Source of the DNA: Chloroflexota bacterium
Lineage (GTDB): Bacteria; Chloroflexota; Chloroflexia; Chloroheliales; Chloroheliaceae
DNA length: 38,740 bases
Direction: 5' to 3'
Assembly (NCBI GenBank): GCA_028287745.1
Contig: JAQBPB010000028.1
Span: 1 to 38,740 of the forward strand
How positions within the stretch are numbered: position 1 is the stretch's first letter; each line of letters begins with the position of its first letter. Shown here one piece after another: positions 32,076 through 38,740 of this stretch. The notes beneath the pieces are model-generated. The model did no database searches, was not told where the DNA came from, and worked only from the letters and a program-made list of their open reading frames with translations. The position numbers and the translations under genes were made by a program.

Positions 32076-33998
32076 ATGCTGGCCTATCCTTCCGTAATTG
32101 ATGCTTTATCCGACAATAACCTGGCCGCGGCTAAAGACATCCTTTTAACCGAAATTATGGAGCAGACCCAAAATCTCAATAGCTGGGACTCACCGCACTA
32201 CGTGGCGGACCGGTCCATCCAGGAAAGCCTGGTCCTGGACCAGGCTTACAACAAAAATATTACCTTCTTTGGCCTGGAAAACCTGCGGGACCGCTATTTT
32301 CTGCGCGACGCCAACCGCAATATCTGCGAAGACCCACAGAAATTCTTCGCCCGTGTCGCGACGGGAATCGCCCGGGGCGACCGCGAGTTCGCCCAGTCGC
32401 TTTACGAAGTTATGGCTAAAGGCTGGTGGATGCCTGCCACGCCTGTGCTGACCAATATCGGCACCAAACGGGCCCTGCCGATTTCCTGCTTTCTCAACAC
32501 CGTGGAAGACTCGCTGGGCAGCATCTTTGAAACTTTTGCCGAAAACGCTTTTATCAGCAAGGGCGGCGGCGGAGTCGGCACCGACTGGTCGCAGCTGCGC
32601 GGCCAGAACGCGCCTTTATCTACCGGCGCTTACTCCTCCGGAGTCATTCCGTTTCTCAAGATTATGGACAGCGCTACCCTGGCCGTTTCGCAAAACTCCA
32701 CCCGGCGCGGGGCCGGGGCGGCTTATTTACGGATTGACCACCCGGATGTGCTGGAATTCCTGGAAATCCGCCGGACCAGCGGCGGCGATGTAAACCGGCA
32801 GTGCCAGAACATCAACCACGGGCTTTTGATAACCGATGAGTTCATGGAAGCGGTCGAACGGAACGGCACCTACTGGCTGATCGACCCGCATACCAGCCAG
32901 AAGGTCCAGGAACTACAGGCGCAAGAAATCTGGCGCAAAATCCTGAAAATAAGAGTAGAAACCGGCGAACCTTACCTGCTTTTCATTGACACGGTCAACC
33001 GGGCCACTCCCCAGCATCACGCTGAAAAGGGCCTGTGGGTCCGGCAGAGCAACCTGTGCGCCGAAATTACCCTGCCGACCAACAGCGAGCGGACAGCGGT
33101 CTGCTGCCTGGGTTCGCTTAACCTGGAGAAATATGATGAATGGCGCGTCCAGATAGAAGGTTTGACCTACCTGGCGGTCAAGGCGCTGGATAATGTGCTG
33201 GACGCTTTCCTGGAAATGGCCGACCCCAAAGCCTATGCTAAAGCGATCAATTCGGTTAAACACGAACGGTCCATCGGCCTGGGAGTTATGGGGTATCACG
33301 GCTACCTGATGTCGCGCAACATCCCTTTTGAAACCATCGCGGCCCGGATTATCAACAAGCAGATTTTTAGCCAGATTCAGCTGCATGCTAAAAACGCTTC
33401 CAAAAGGTTGGCCGGTGAGCGCGGTCTGCCCCTGGACGGCGGCGAGCAGCGCAACAGCTACATCCTGTCGATTGCCCCGACCGCCAGCATCAGCTTCTTG
33501 TGCGGGGAAGCAACACCCTGTATCGAGCCAATCAGCGGCAACGCCTATCTCCAGAAAACGCTTTCGGGCAGCTTCCTGGTCAAGAACAAGTATTTAGAGC
33601 AACTTCTGGAGCAAAAGGGTTTCAATACTTCCGAAGTCTGGAAAAATATCATCGCGGCCAAAGGCAGCGTGCAGCACCTGGATATTCTGAGCGAGGACGA
33701 GAAAAAGGTCTTCCGGACCGCCTACGAGATGAATATGCGGGAGATTGTCGAACAGGCCGCCGACCGGCAGAAATACCTCTGCCAGTCCCAGTCGCTAAAC
33801 CTGTTCTTCCAGAACCCCATCAGCGGGCGCTATTTGCAGGAAGTGCATAAACTGGCCTGGCAGAAAGGCGTGAAATCGCTCTACTACGTGCGGTCCACCG
33901 CCCCCATCCAGGCCGAAATGATCGAGCGCGGCACCATCACCATCCCGATGCCCATAAAAAGGGACGTGAGCATTGAAGAGTGCGCGGTCTGCCAGTAA
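32076..33998 (+). CDS. nrdA: Class I ribonucleotide reductase alpha (catalytic) subunit, no ATP cone
   Basis: 640 aa, shorter than E. coli NrdA (761) because the N-terminal ATP-cone domain that senses ATP/dATP is absent. Catalytic features are intact: Cys138 (LPISCFLN), the N-x-C-x-E site with Cys328 and Glu330 (NLCAEITLPT), Cys343/344 as the second redox-Cys position, the radical-relay pair Tyr603-Tyr604 (SLYYVRS), and the C-terminal reductant-contacting Cys pair ECAVCQ. The beta-subunit gene comes first, the reverse of the E. coli order. Start ATG follows AGAGGAG. The gene ends 4 nt from the convergent rsmA stop. Without the cone, overall dATP shut-off must be absent or arise otherwise. Confidence 0.95.
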   Translation: MLAYPSVIDALSDNNLAAAKDILLTEIMEQTQNLNSWDSPHYVADRSIQESLVLDQAYNKNITFFGLENLRDRYFLRDANRNICEDPQKFFARVATGIARGDREFAQSLYEVMAKGWWMPATPVLTNIGTKRALPISCFLNTVEDSLGSIFETFAENAFISKGGGGVGTDWSQLRGQNAPLSTGAYSSGVIPFLKIMDSATLAVSQNSTRRGAGAAYLRIDHPDVLEFLEIRRTSGGDVNRQCQNINHGLLITDEFMEAVERNGTYWLIDPHTSQKVQELQAQEIWRKILKIRVETGEPYLLFIDTVNRATPQHHAEKGLWVRQSNLCAEITLPTNSERTAVCCLGSLNLEKYDEWRVQIEGLTYLAVKALDNVLDAFLEMADPKAYAKAINSVKHERSIGLGVMGYHGYLMSRNIPFETIAARIINKQIFSQIQLHAKNASKRLAGERGLPLDGGEQRNSYILSIAPTASISFLCGEATPCIEPISGNAYLQKTLSGSFLVKNKYLEQLLEQKGFNTSEVWKNIIAAKGSVQHLDILSEDEKKVFRTAYEMNMREIVEQAADRQKYLCQSQSLNLFFQNPISGRYLQEVHKLAWQKGVKSLYYVRSTAPIQAEMIERGTITIPMPIKRDVSIEECAVCQ

Positions 33999-34002
33999 AA
34001 GG

Positions 34003-34848
34003 CTAGACCGCTCCGAGCGAAGCATACAGCCGGGCCCATTCCTGTAACGTAAGGGATTCGGCCCGGCGCGTGCTTTCGATACCGGCGTCAGCCAGGGCCG
34101 CCTGGACCTGGGTCTTATCAACCTGACCGGCCAGACCGGAGGCCAGCGAATTAGCGATTTGCTTGCGCTTCTGGCTGAACCCGGCCCGGACAATTCCAAA
34201 AAAACGCGGCTCGTCCACCCCCGGACAGGGTCTTTCCTCCGGTAAATAAGTTTCAATCAACAGAATTGCCGAATCAACTTTGGGCGGCGGAAAGAAAGCA
34301 CCGGCCGGGACATAGCTCCATATTTTGGGCTTCCCGTAAAACTGGACGCTGACCGCCAGTAGGCTCATGTCGGGCGGCCCGGCTACAATCCGCTGGGCGA
34401 CTTCTTTCTGGACCATCAGGACGGTTTTCAGGGGCCGGTGGTCCGACTCCATGAAGTGGCGCAGGATGGCCGAGGTAATATAGTAGGGGATATTCGCCAC
34501 CAGCTTGTAGGGTTCCGGCTCAAGCTCGGCGGGCTTAAATTCCAGGGCGTCGCCTTCGACCAGCCTTGCGCCCGGATAAGGCGCTAGCGCCTGGTGCAAA
34601 AAGGGATAAAGGCGGCGGTCCAACTCTACCGCCGTCAATTTGCGCACGATAGGGGCCATGCGCAAAGTCAGGACCCCAACACCTGGCCCGATTTCAATTA
34701 CGGCGTCGTCTGGGCCAATCCCGGCCGCCGCCAGGATTTTGGGCGGCACGGTTTCGTCCACCAAAAAATTCTGGCCCAACCCCTTACTCGGCCGCAAGCC
34801 CAGTTCGCGCAGGATCGCCCGGCTGCCGGGTACACCATGTTCGGTCAA
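34003..34848 (-). CDS. rsmA: 16S rRNA (adenine1518/1519-N6) dimethyltransferase
   Basis: 281 aa, usual length for RsmA/KsgA. It dimethylates two adjacent adenines in the 3'-terminal helix of 16S rRNA late in 30S assembly. Motifs: GLGQNFLVDE, SAM motif I VIEIGPGVGVLTL, VELDRRL, the catalytic NIPYYITSAIL (N-x-PY type), KEVAQRIVA and GFSQKRKQIANSL in the C-terminal domain. The start is TTG at 34848 with AAGGA about 7 nt upstream. It is convergent with nrdA, 4 nt between stops, so read-through antisense between them is possible. Confidence 0.95.
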   Translation of the reverse strand: MTEHGVPGSRAILRELGLRPSKGLGQNFLVDETVPPKILAAAGIGPDDAVIEIGPGVGVLTLRMAPIVRKLTAVELDRRLYPFLHQALAPYPGARLVEGDALEFKPAELEPEPYKLVANIPYYITSAILRHFMESDHRPLKTVLMVQKEVAQRIVAGPPDMSLLAVSVQFYGKPKIWSYVPAGAFFPPPKVDSAILLIETYLPEERPCPGVDEPRFFGIVRAGFSQKRKQIANSLASGLAGQVDKTQVQAALADAGIESTRRAESLTLQEWARLYASLGAV

Positions 34849-35274
34849 TTCGCTATCCTTATCTCTTTTCCTAGAACCCGGGTTAAATTTTACCGGCCTT
34901 ATTATAACATTCTTCTCTAACCGGCCTGACTTAAAAGTAATTATTGACTATTTTACAAACTCGCTTACAATATTTTGTAATTCCTGTAAATTGGTCTGTC
35001 CTTTATCTATCCTCAAGTATCTATTTACCTGACTTGCTTTATCGTTGTATTATTTTTCTTTTAGGAGCTGCCCAAGTGGCCGGATTTTGGCTTACAATTA
35101 TCCACTCTAAAAGCCGGGATTGGCTATTTTAGCCTCAGAACCGGCCCTTTTATTTTGCCGGGAATCTTCAAATTCGGTTTAGCCTGGCTTTAAGGTTGTG
35201 CCCTCGTATATAATAAGCCGACCAAACAAGAGTTGGCAAACGGGTTAGTAGAGTAAAGCAAGAAAGAAACGAAC
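34849..35274. other. AT-rich intergenic region between rsmA and tldD
   Basis: 426 nt between divergent genes, clearly richer in A/T than its surroundings. A TATAAT at 35209-35214 lies 60 nt before tldD and may be its -10 element; the -35 is poor. A 62-codon open frame at 34944-35132 has no ribosome site and is not counted. No RNA gene was fitted. Confidence 0.4.
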
Positions 35275-36780
35275 ATGCCCAAAAAGCTACGGGTCGAAAA
35301 TTATAACGATGCGCTGGAAGCCTTGCTGGATAAAGCGAAGGAACTGGGCGTCTACGCCATTGGGCGGGTCCAGGACAGCCGGGGCCGCAGCATCAGCGTC
35401 AATAACGGCCGGTTGGAACGGATTGATACCGGCAGCGCCCTCGGCATCGGGGTCCAGGTCTTTACACCGGACGGCCATACCGGCTTTGTTTCAAGTGACC
35501 AGGTGACGCCCGCCAGCACCCGGGGTCTGGTGGAAACCGCCGCCCGGCTGGCCCGGAGCGCCTCGGCCTTTGGCACCGAAACCAACCGGGCGGTCTTTGA
35601 AATAGAATCCAACGGCCAGCAGGTAATCGCCACCGACTTCAAGACCCTGGACGAAACGCCCTATGATGAGCAGGTAAAAGCCTTGCTGGAAGTAAACGAA
35701 CGGGCACGAACTTATGGCGACGGCCTCTCGGTCCGTTCGGGCCACGGCATTTCCGACCCGCACTGGCGAATTGTTCGCAGTGACGGGACCGATATTATGT
35801 TTGATACCCCGCATGCCTCGGTCGGGATGTCCATGACCGCAGCGGCGGCTAACGGCGGCAAAGCGGCTACGGCCAACGCCAGCGTAAGCGGGCCCGATAC
35901 CTCGGTCTTGCTGGATGCGATGTTCCAGGAACGGCTGGACCTGCGGACGCGGAAAGCGGCCAACCTGGCCCAGCGCCTGGTAAACGCCCCCCAGATTAAA
36001 GGCGGCAGTTACAAGCTGGTCATTGACTACGCCCTGGCGAAAGGGCTGGCGCACGAAGCCTTTGGACACGCCAGCGAAACCGATGGTATGGAAACATCCA
36101 TCCTGGGCAACAACGGCATAATGCGGGTTGGCGAGAAAATGGCTGCCTCGATTGTGACAATCACCGATGGGCCGGTGCTGGGCGATTACGCCTACCAGCC
36201 GGTCAGCGCCAACGGCATGCCCCGCCTCACCGTCGAAATCTTAAAAGACGGCATCTTGCAGGCCGGGCTGGGCGACCTCTTTTCAGCGGGTAAGGCCGGG
36301 GTGCCGATCAGTGGGGCCGAACGCATCGAAAGTTACCGCAACCTGCCTTTACCGCGCATGAGCAATATTCGGATTACGGTCCAGGACCCGGTGAAATTCG
36401 AAACCCGCTTCGAGCTGGTCACACCGGAAGAACTGCGCGAAACCCTGCTGGCTAACGGCCTGCTTAAAGAAGGCGAACCGGCCCTTTACCTGGCCGGGTA
36501 CAAAGGCGGCCAGGTCAACCCTAAAGACGGTGACTTTGTCTTTAATTGCGCCGCGATTTACGACCTGAACCAGCCCGACCTCCCGCTCTATCAACCGGCC
36601 ATCTTTAGCGGTAAAGTCCTGGCGGCCCTGCACTCGATACTGGGCGGGTTAGGCCCGCTGCACCTGGACGCTATGGGCCACTGCGGCAAAGGCGGCCAGA
36701 GCGTGCCCAGCAGCGGCGGAGCGCACAGCTTCGTGGTGGTGGACCGCAACGATAACGTGACGATCGGAGGAGCGAGCTAA
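35275..36780 (+). CDS. tldD: TldD-family zinc metallopeptidase subunit
   Basis: 501 aa. Catalytic half of the TldD/TldE peptidase, which degrades unfolded peptides and, in some bacteria, matures microcins. The zinc site is intact: His260-Glu261-Ala-Phe-Gly-His265 (LAHEAFGHASETDG) and Cys470 (MGHCGKGGQSVPSSGG) as the third ligand. The N-terminal domain has the usual RSISVNNGRLERIDTGSALG pattern. The gene precedes tldE with one nucleotide between stop and start, so the two subunits are made together. Cytosolic, no signal peptide. ATG at 35275 has only a weak AAGAAAG site. Confidence 0.92.
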   Translation: MPKKLRVENYNDALEALLDKAKELGVYAIGRVQDSRGRSISVNNGRLERIDTGSALGIGVQVFTPDGHTGFVSSDQVTPASTRGLVETAARLARSASAFGTETNRAVFEIESNGQQVIATDFKTLDETPYDEQVKALLEVNERARTYGDGLSVRSGHGISDPHWRIVRSDGTDIMFDTPHASVGMSMTAAAANGGKAATANASVSGPDTSVLLDAMFQERLDLRTRKAANLAQRLVNAPQIKGGSYKLVIDYALAKGLAHEAFGHASETDGMETSILGNNGIMRVGEKMAASIVTITDGPVLGDYAYQPVSANGMPRLTVEILKDGILQAGLGDLFSAGKAGVPISGAERIESYRNLPLPRMSNIRITVQDPVKFETRFELVTPEELRETLLANGLLKEGEPALYLAGYKGGQVNPKDGDFVFNCAAIYDLNQPDLPLYQPAIFSGKVLAALHSILGGLGPLHLDAMGHCGKGGQSVPSSGGAHSFVVVDRNDNVTIGGAS

Positions 36781-36781
36781 A

Positions 36782-38131
36782 ATGTCCCAAACTGACAAAC
36801 AACCGGTCTACGCCGAGCAACTGGCCGCGCTGCTGGAACGAGCGATGCGCGGCGAATGGGCGGGACTGCCCCGGTTAAAGGGCTGGCGCTTTGATGTCTC
36901 AGAGGGCCGTTCGGTTTCCCTATCCATTGTCGATAACAAACTGGGCAGCGTCTACGGCCCGCCGACCGCCCGTGACAGCCTGGGCGGCGGCCTCTACCTG
37001 ATCTGGGATGATGAAAAAAGGTCCAACGCTTCAGTGGACCGCCTGACCATCCCCGAGTTTGAAATGCGGCTGCGAGAATGGCGGGAGAGCGCCTACACGG
37101 ACGACCGCGCCCCCGATATCCGCCAGCCTGACCCGAGCTACCCGGAAGTGGAAATGTATGACGGGCAGATCGAAAGCCTGGTCCAGGGCGAAACGGACCT
37201 GTTATTCAAAATCTTGCAAGCCGGTGAAAAGGAACTGCGCGGCAGCGGCGAAGTGGAATTCCTGGACGCCGGGTCCAGCGCCAGCAGCAGCCAGCGCTTT
37301 TTACGCAACTCTCGCGGCCTGGACGTAAGCTATCCAAGTACCATGTTCAACTATTCGTTCTATGCCGACAGCCTTTATGGCAACGGTTACAGCAAACGCC
37401 GCCTGGCCCCGGAAGAAGAATTAGACCGGATTCTGAAGGATGTCCGCGAAGTTACGGCCCAGCTCAAAAAAGAAGGAACCTTCAAGGCCGACCCCGGCGG
37501 CAGCCGGGTGATACTGGATACCGGGCTGGCCGGTTCCTTTATCGGCCAGTATATTGGCGGCAACCTTTCCGGCAGCGGGGTCGCCAACCGCCAGTCGGCC
37601 TACAGCCTGGACGACTTTAAAGCGCAAAAACAGGTCATCCGCGAGGATATTTCGCTGGTAGTCGATGGCACCCGCCCCTTTGAAAGCAGCGCCAGCCGGG
37701 TAACCGGTGAAGGAATTGCCGGGGGCCGGGCGCCCCTGATTGAGCGAGGGAAACTTATCGCGCCCGCCCTTGACCTGAAATACGCCGGGATTACCGGGTT
37801 TCCGCCCACCGTCGGTGGCGGCCTGTACATTGAAATTGACGACGCGGACCACCGCCAGAGCCTGCAAGAGATGGTCCAAAAAGTTGAAAACGGCCTCTTA
37901 ATCTATACGGTCCTGGGAATGCACACCCAGGATAGTACCAGCGGCCGCTTTTCGCTTTCAGCCCCGCGCTGCCTGGTTATCCGGGACGGCCAATTGCAGG
38001 GTCAGGTAAAAGCTACGATCAGCGGAAATTTCTTTGATAATATCAACGACCCGCGCTCGCGCTTTGGCTGGGACCCGCATGAGGACAACCCGGGCATGGA
38101 AATAACCTGCCAGGTAATGGTAGAAGCCTAG
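36782..38131 (+). CDS. tldE: TldE/PmbA-family partner subunit
   Basis: 449 aa. Same fold as TldD but lacking the HExxxH zinc motif; where TldD has its catalytic helix this protein reads TGLAGSFIGQYIGGNLSGSG, as in TldE/PmbA. The C-terminus has GGLYIEIDDADHRQSLQEMV and FFDNINDPRSRFGWDPHEDN. It pairs with TldD to form the heterodimeric chamber that admits only unfolded peptides. Start ATG lies one nucleotide after the tldD stop; GGAGGA 10 nt upstream lies within the tldD end. No modified-peptide biosynthesis genes flank the pair, so a general proteolysis role is likelier than microcin maturation. Confidence 0.9.
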   Translation: MSQTDKQPVYAEQLAALLERAMRGEWAGLPRLKGWRFDVSEGRSVSLSIVDNKLGSVYGPPTARDSLGGGLYLIWDDEKRSNASVDRLTIPEFEMRLREWRESAYTDDRAPDIRQPDPSYPEVEMYDGQIESLVQGETDLLFKILQAGEKELRGSGEVEFLDAGSSASSSQRFLRNSRGLDVSYPSTMFNYSFYADSLYGNGYSKRRLAPEEELDRILKDVREVTAQLKKEGTFKADPGGSRVILDTGLAGSFIGQYIGGNLSGSGVANRQSAYSLDDFKAQKQVIREDISLVVDGTRPFESSASRVTGEGIAGGRAPLIERGKLIAPALDLKYAGITGFPPTVGGGLYIEIDDADHRQSLQEMVQKVENGLLIYTVLGMHTQDSTSGRFSLSAPRCLVIRDGQLQGQVKATISGNFFDNINDPRSRFGWDPHEDNPGMEITCQVMVEA

Positions 38132-38200
38132 CCGGGGTTTTAAATCGGCTAATTTATAATAATGGGATAGATTTTTAGCCAGGCGAAAGGTGCTAAGCGT

Positions 38201-38725
38201 ATGATTCGCGGCCAGAAAATAAACTTGCGGCCTTTTACCCAGGATGATTTAAGCGTATTTCAAGATCTAGCCAACGACCATGAATACAATTCCCAGTTTA
38301 ATGACTTTGGGCTGAGGACCAACGTTTATTATCAAAAGAGTTATCCGGTAGAGGGCTTTCTAAGCTCCCGCCAGGGTATGCTGGTGATCGCCACGCCGGA
38401 TGGTGAAATACTGGGCGATATGAGTTACCACCAGATGCCCTATGGTCCTAACGAAGCCAGCCAGGTCTACGAAATCGGCCTCACTCTCAAGCCGGGGCAG
38501 CGCGGTAAGGGCTACGGGGTGGAAGCTCAAGCACTGCTGGCCGCTTATTTATTCGCCAACTACAATATCGTGCGGGTCCAGGCCAGCACCGATATTGAAA
38601 ACCTGCCCGAACAAAGAGCCCTCGAAAAGGCCGGGTTCACCCGCGAAGGGGTCATCCGCCAGGCCCAGTGGCGCAACGGGGCCTACCACGACCTGGTGCT
38701 TTACAGCAAGCTGCGGGGTGAGTAA
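38201..38725 (+). CDS. GNAT N-acetyltransferase (RimJ/RimL-like)
   Basis: 174 aa. Acetyltransf_3-type GNAT fold: N-terminal KINLRPFTQDDLSVFQDLAN, strand 4 with YEIGLTL, the acetyl-CoA pyrophosphate loop KPGQRGKGYGVEAQALLAAY (Q/R-x-x-G-x-G), and ASTDIENLPEQRALEKAGFT closing with REGVIRQAQWRNGAYHDLVL, typical of protein or small-molecule N-acetyltransferases. ATG follows AAAGGTG. A TATAAT at 38155-38160 may be its -10 element. The substrate cannot be predicted. The gene ends 15 nt before the window edge. Confidence 0.88.
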   Translation: MIRGQKINLRPFTQDDLSVFQDLANDHEYNSQFNDFGLRTNVYYQKSYPVEGFLSSRQGMLVIATPDGEILGDMSYHQMPYGPNEASQVYEIGLTLKPGQRGKGYGVEAQALLAAYLFANYNIVRVQASTDIENLPEQRALEKAGFTREGVIRQAQWRNGAYHDLVLYSKLRGE

Positions 38726-38740
38726 TTAGAATTCCCACTG

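Noticed and set aside
35063..35125. Sequence resembling the 5' part of tRNA-Ser (GCCCAAGTGGCC)
   Set aside because: No T-arm, no acceptor stem and no anticodon arm of the right length follow.

Overview
The window is a gene-dense bacterial chromosome segment (GC roughly mid-50s by eye) with many TTG/GTG starts, clear Shine-Dalgarno sites and sigma70-type promoters. The gene set (translin-family protein, DUF885 protein, SUI1/YciH, Thr/Pro-rich lipoproteins and TPR membrane proteins, TldD/TldE, GH13 sugar phosphorylase) fits a Chloroflexota-like bacterium. This is an inference from gene content; there is no rRNA or other decisive marker. No transposase, integrase, phage gene, CRISPR array, tRNA or rRNA was found.

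Layout. 1-2.5 kb: the 3' part of a TPR membrane protein, two small minus-strand genes and a possible frameshifted remnant. 2.5-7.9 kb: a minus-strand operon of NuoE-, NuoF- and NuoG/formate-dehydrogenase-like subunits, ending in a 23-bp perfect hairpin. 8.2-15 kb: PHP phosphoesterase, YciH, a PQQ-propeller lipoprotein joined to a GH13 sugar phosphorylase, an inverted-repeat element and a DUF885 protein. 15.4-20 kb: a one-helix membrane protein, two GT4 glycosyltransferases and a TPR membrane protein. 20-27 kb: DivIC/FtsB-like protein, cytosolic sulfite-oxidase-fold protein, methyltransferase, ADP-ribosylglycohydrolase, translin, cysteine desulfurase, a lipoprotein and a third glycosyltransferase. 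27.5-30.6 kb: metE and a hotdog thioesterase behind a cobalamin riboswitch. 30.8-34 kb: nrdB-nrdA (class I ribonucleotide reductase), transcribed divergently. 34-38.7 kb: rsmA, tldD-tldE and a GNAT acetyltransferase.

Two parts stand out. First, the NuoEFG-like module stands apart from any other complex I, hydrogenase or formate dehydrogenase gene in this window. Its large subunit resembles the molybdenum formate dehydrogenase alpha chain but has Thr356 where the Mo-ligating Cys/Sec is expected. Its NuoF-like subunit has lost three of the four cysteines of its N-terminal 2Fe-2S domain. It looks like an NAD(H)-linked iron-sulfur oxidoreductase of unknown substrate or partner.

Second, the 27.5-34 kb region pairs two enzymes that do not need vitamin B12: cobalamin-independent methionine synthase and class I ribonucleotide reductase. 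MetE is under a B12 riboswitch with a visible terminator and a possible antiterminator. A thioesterase gene sits between the riboswitch and metE, so it should be B12-regulated too.
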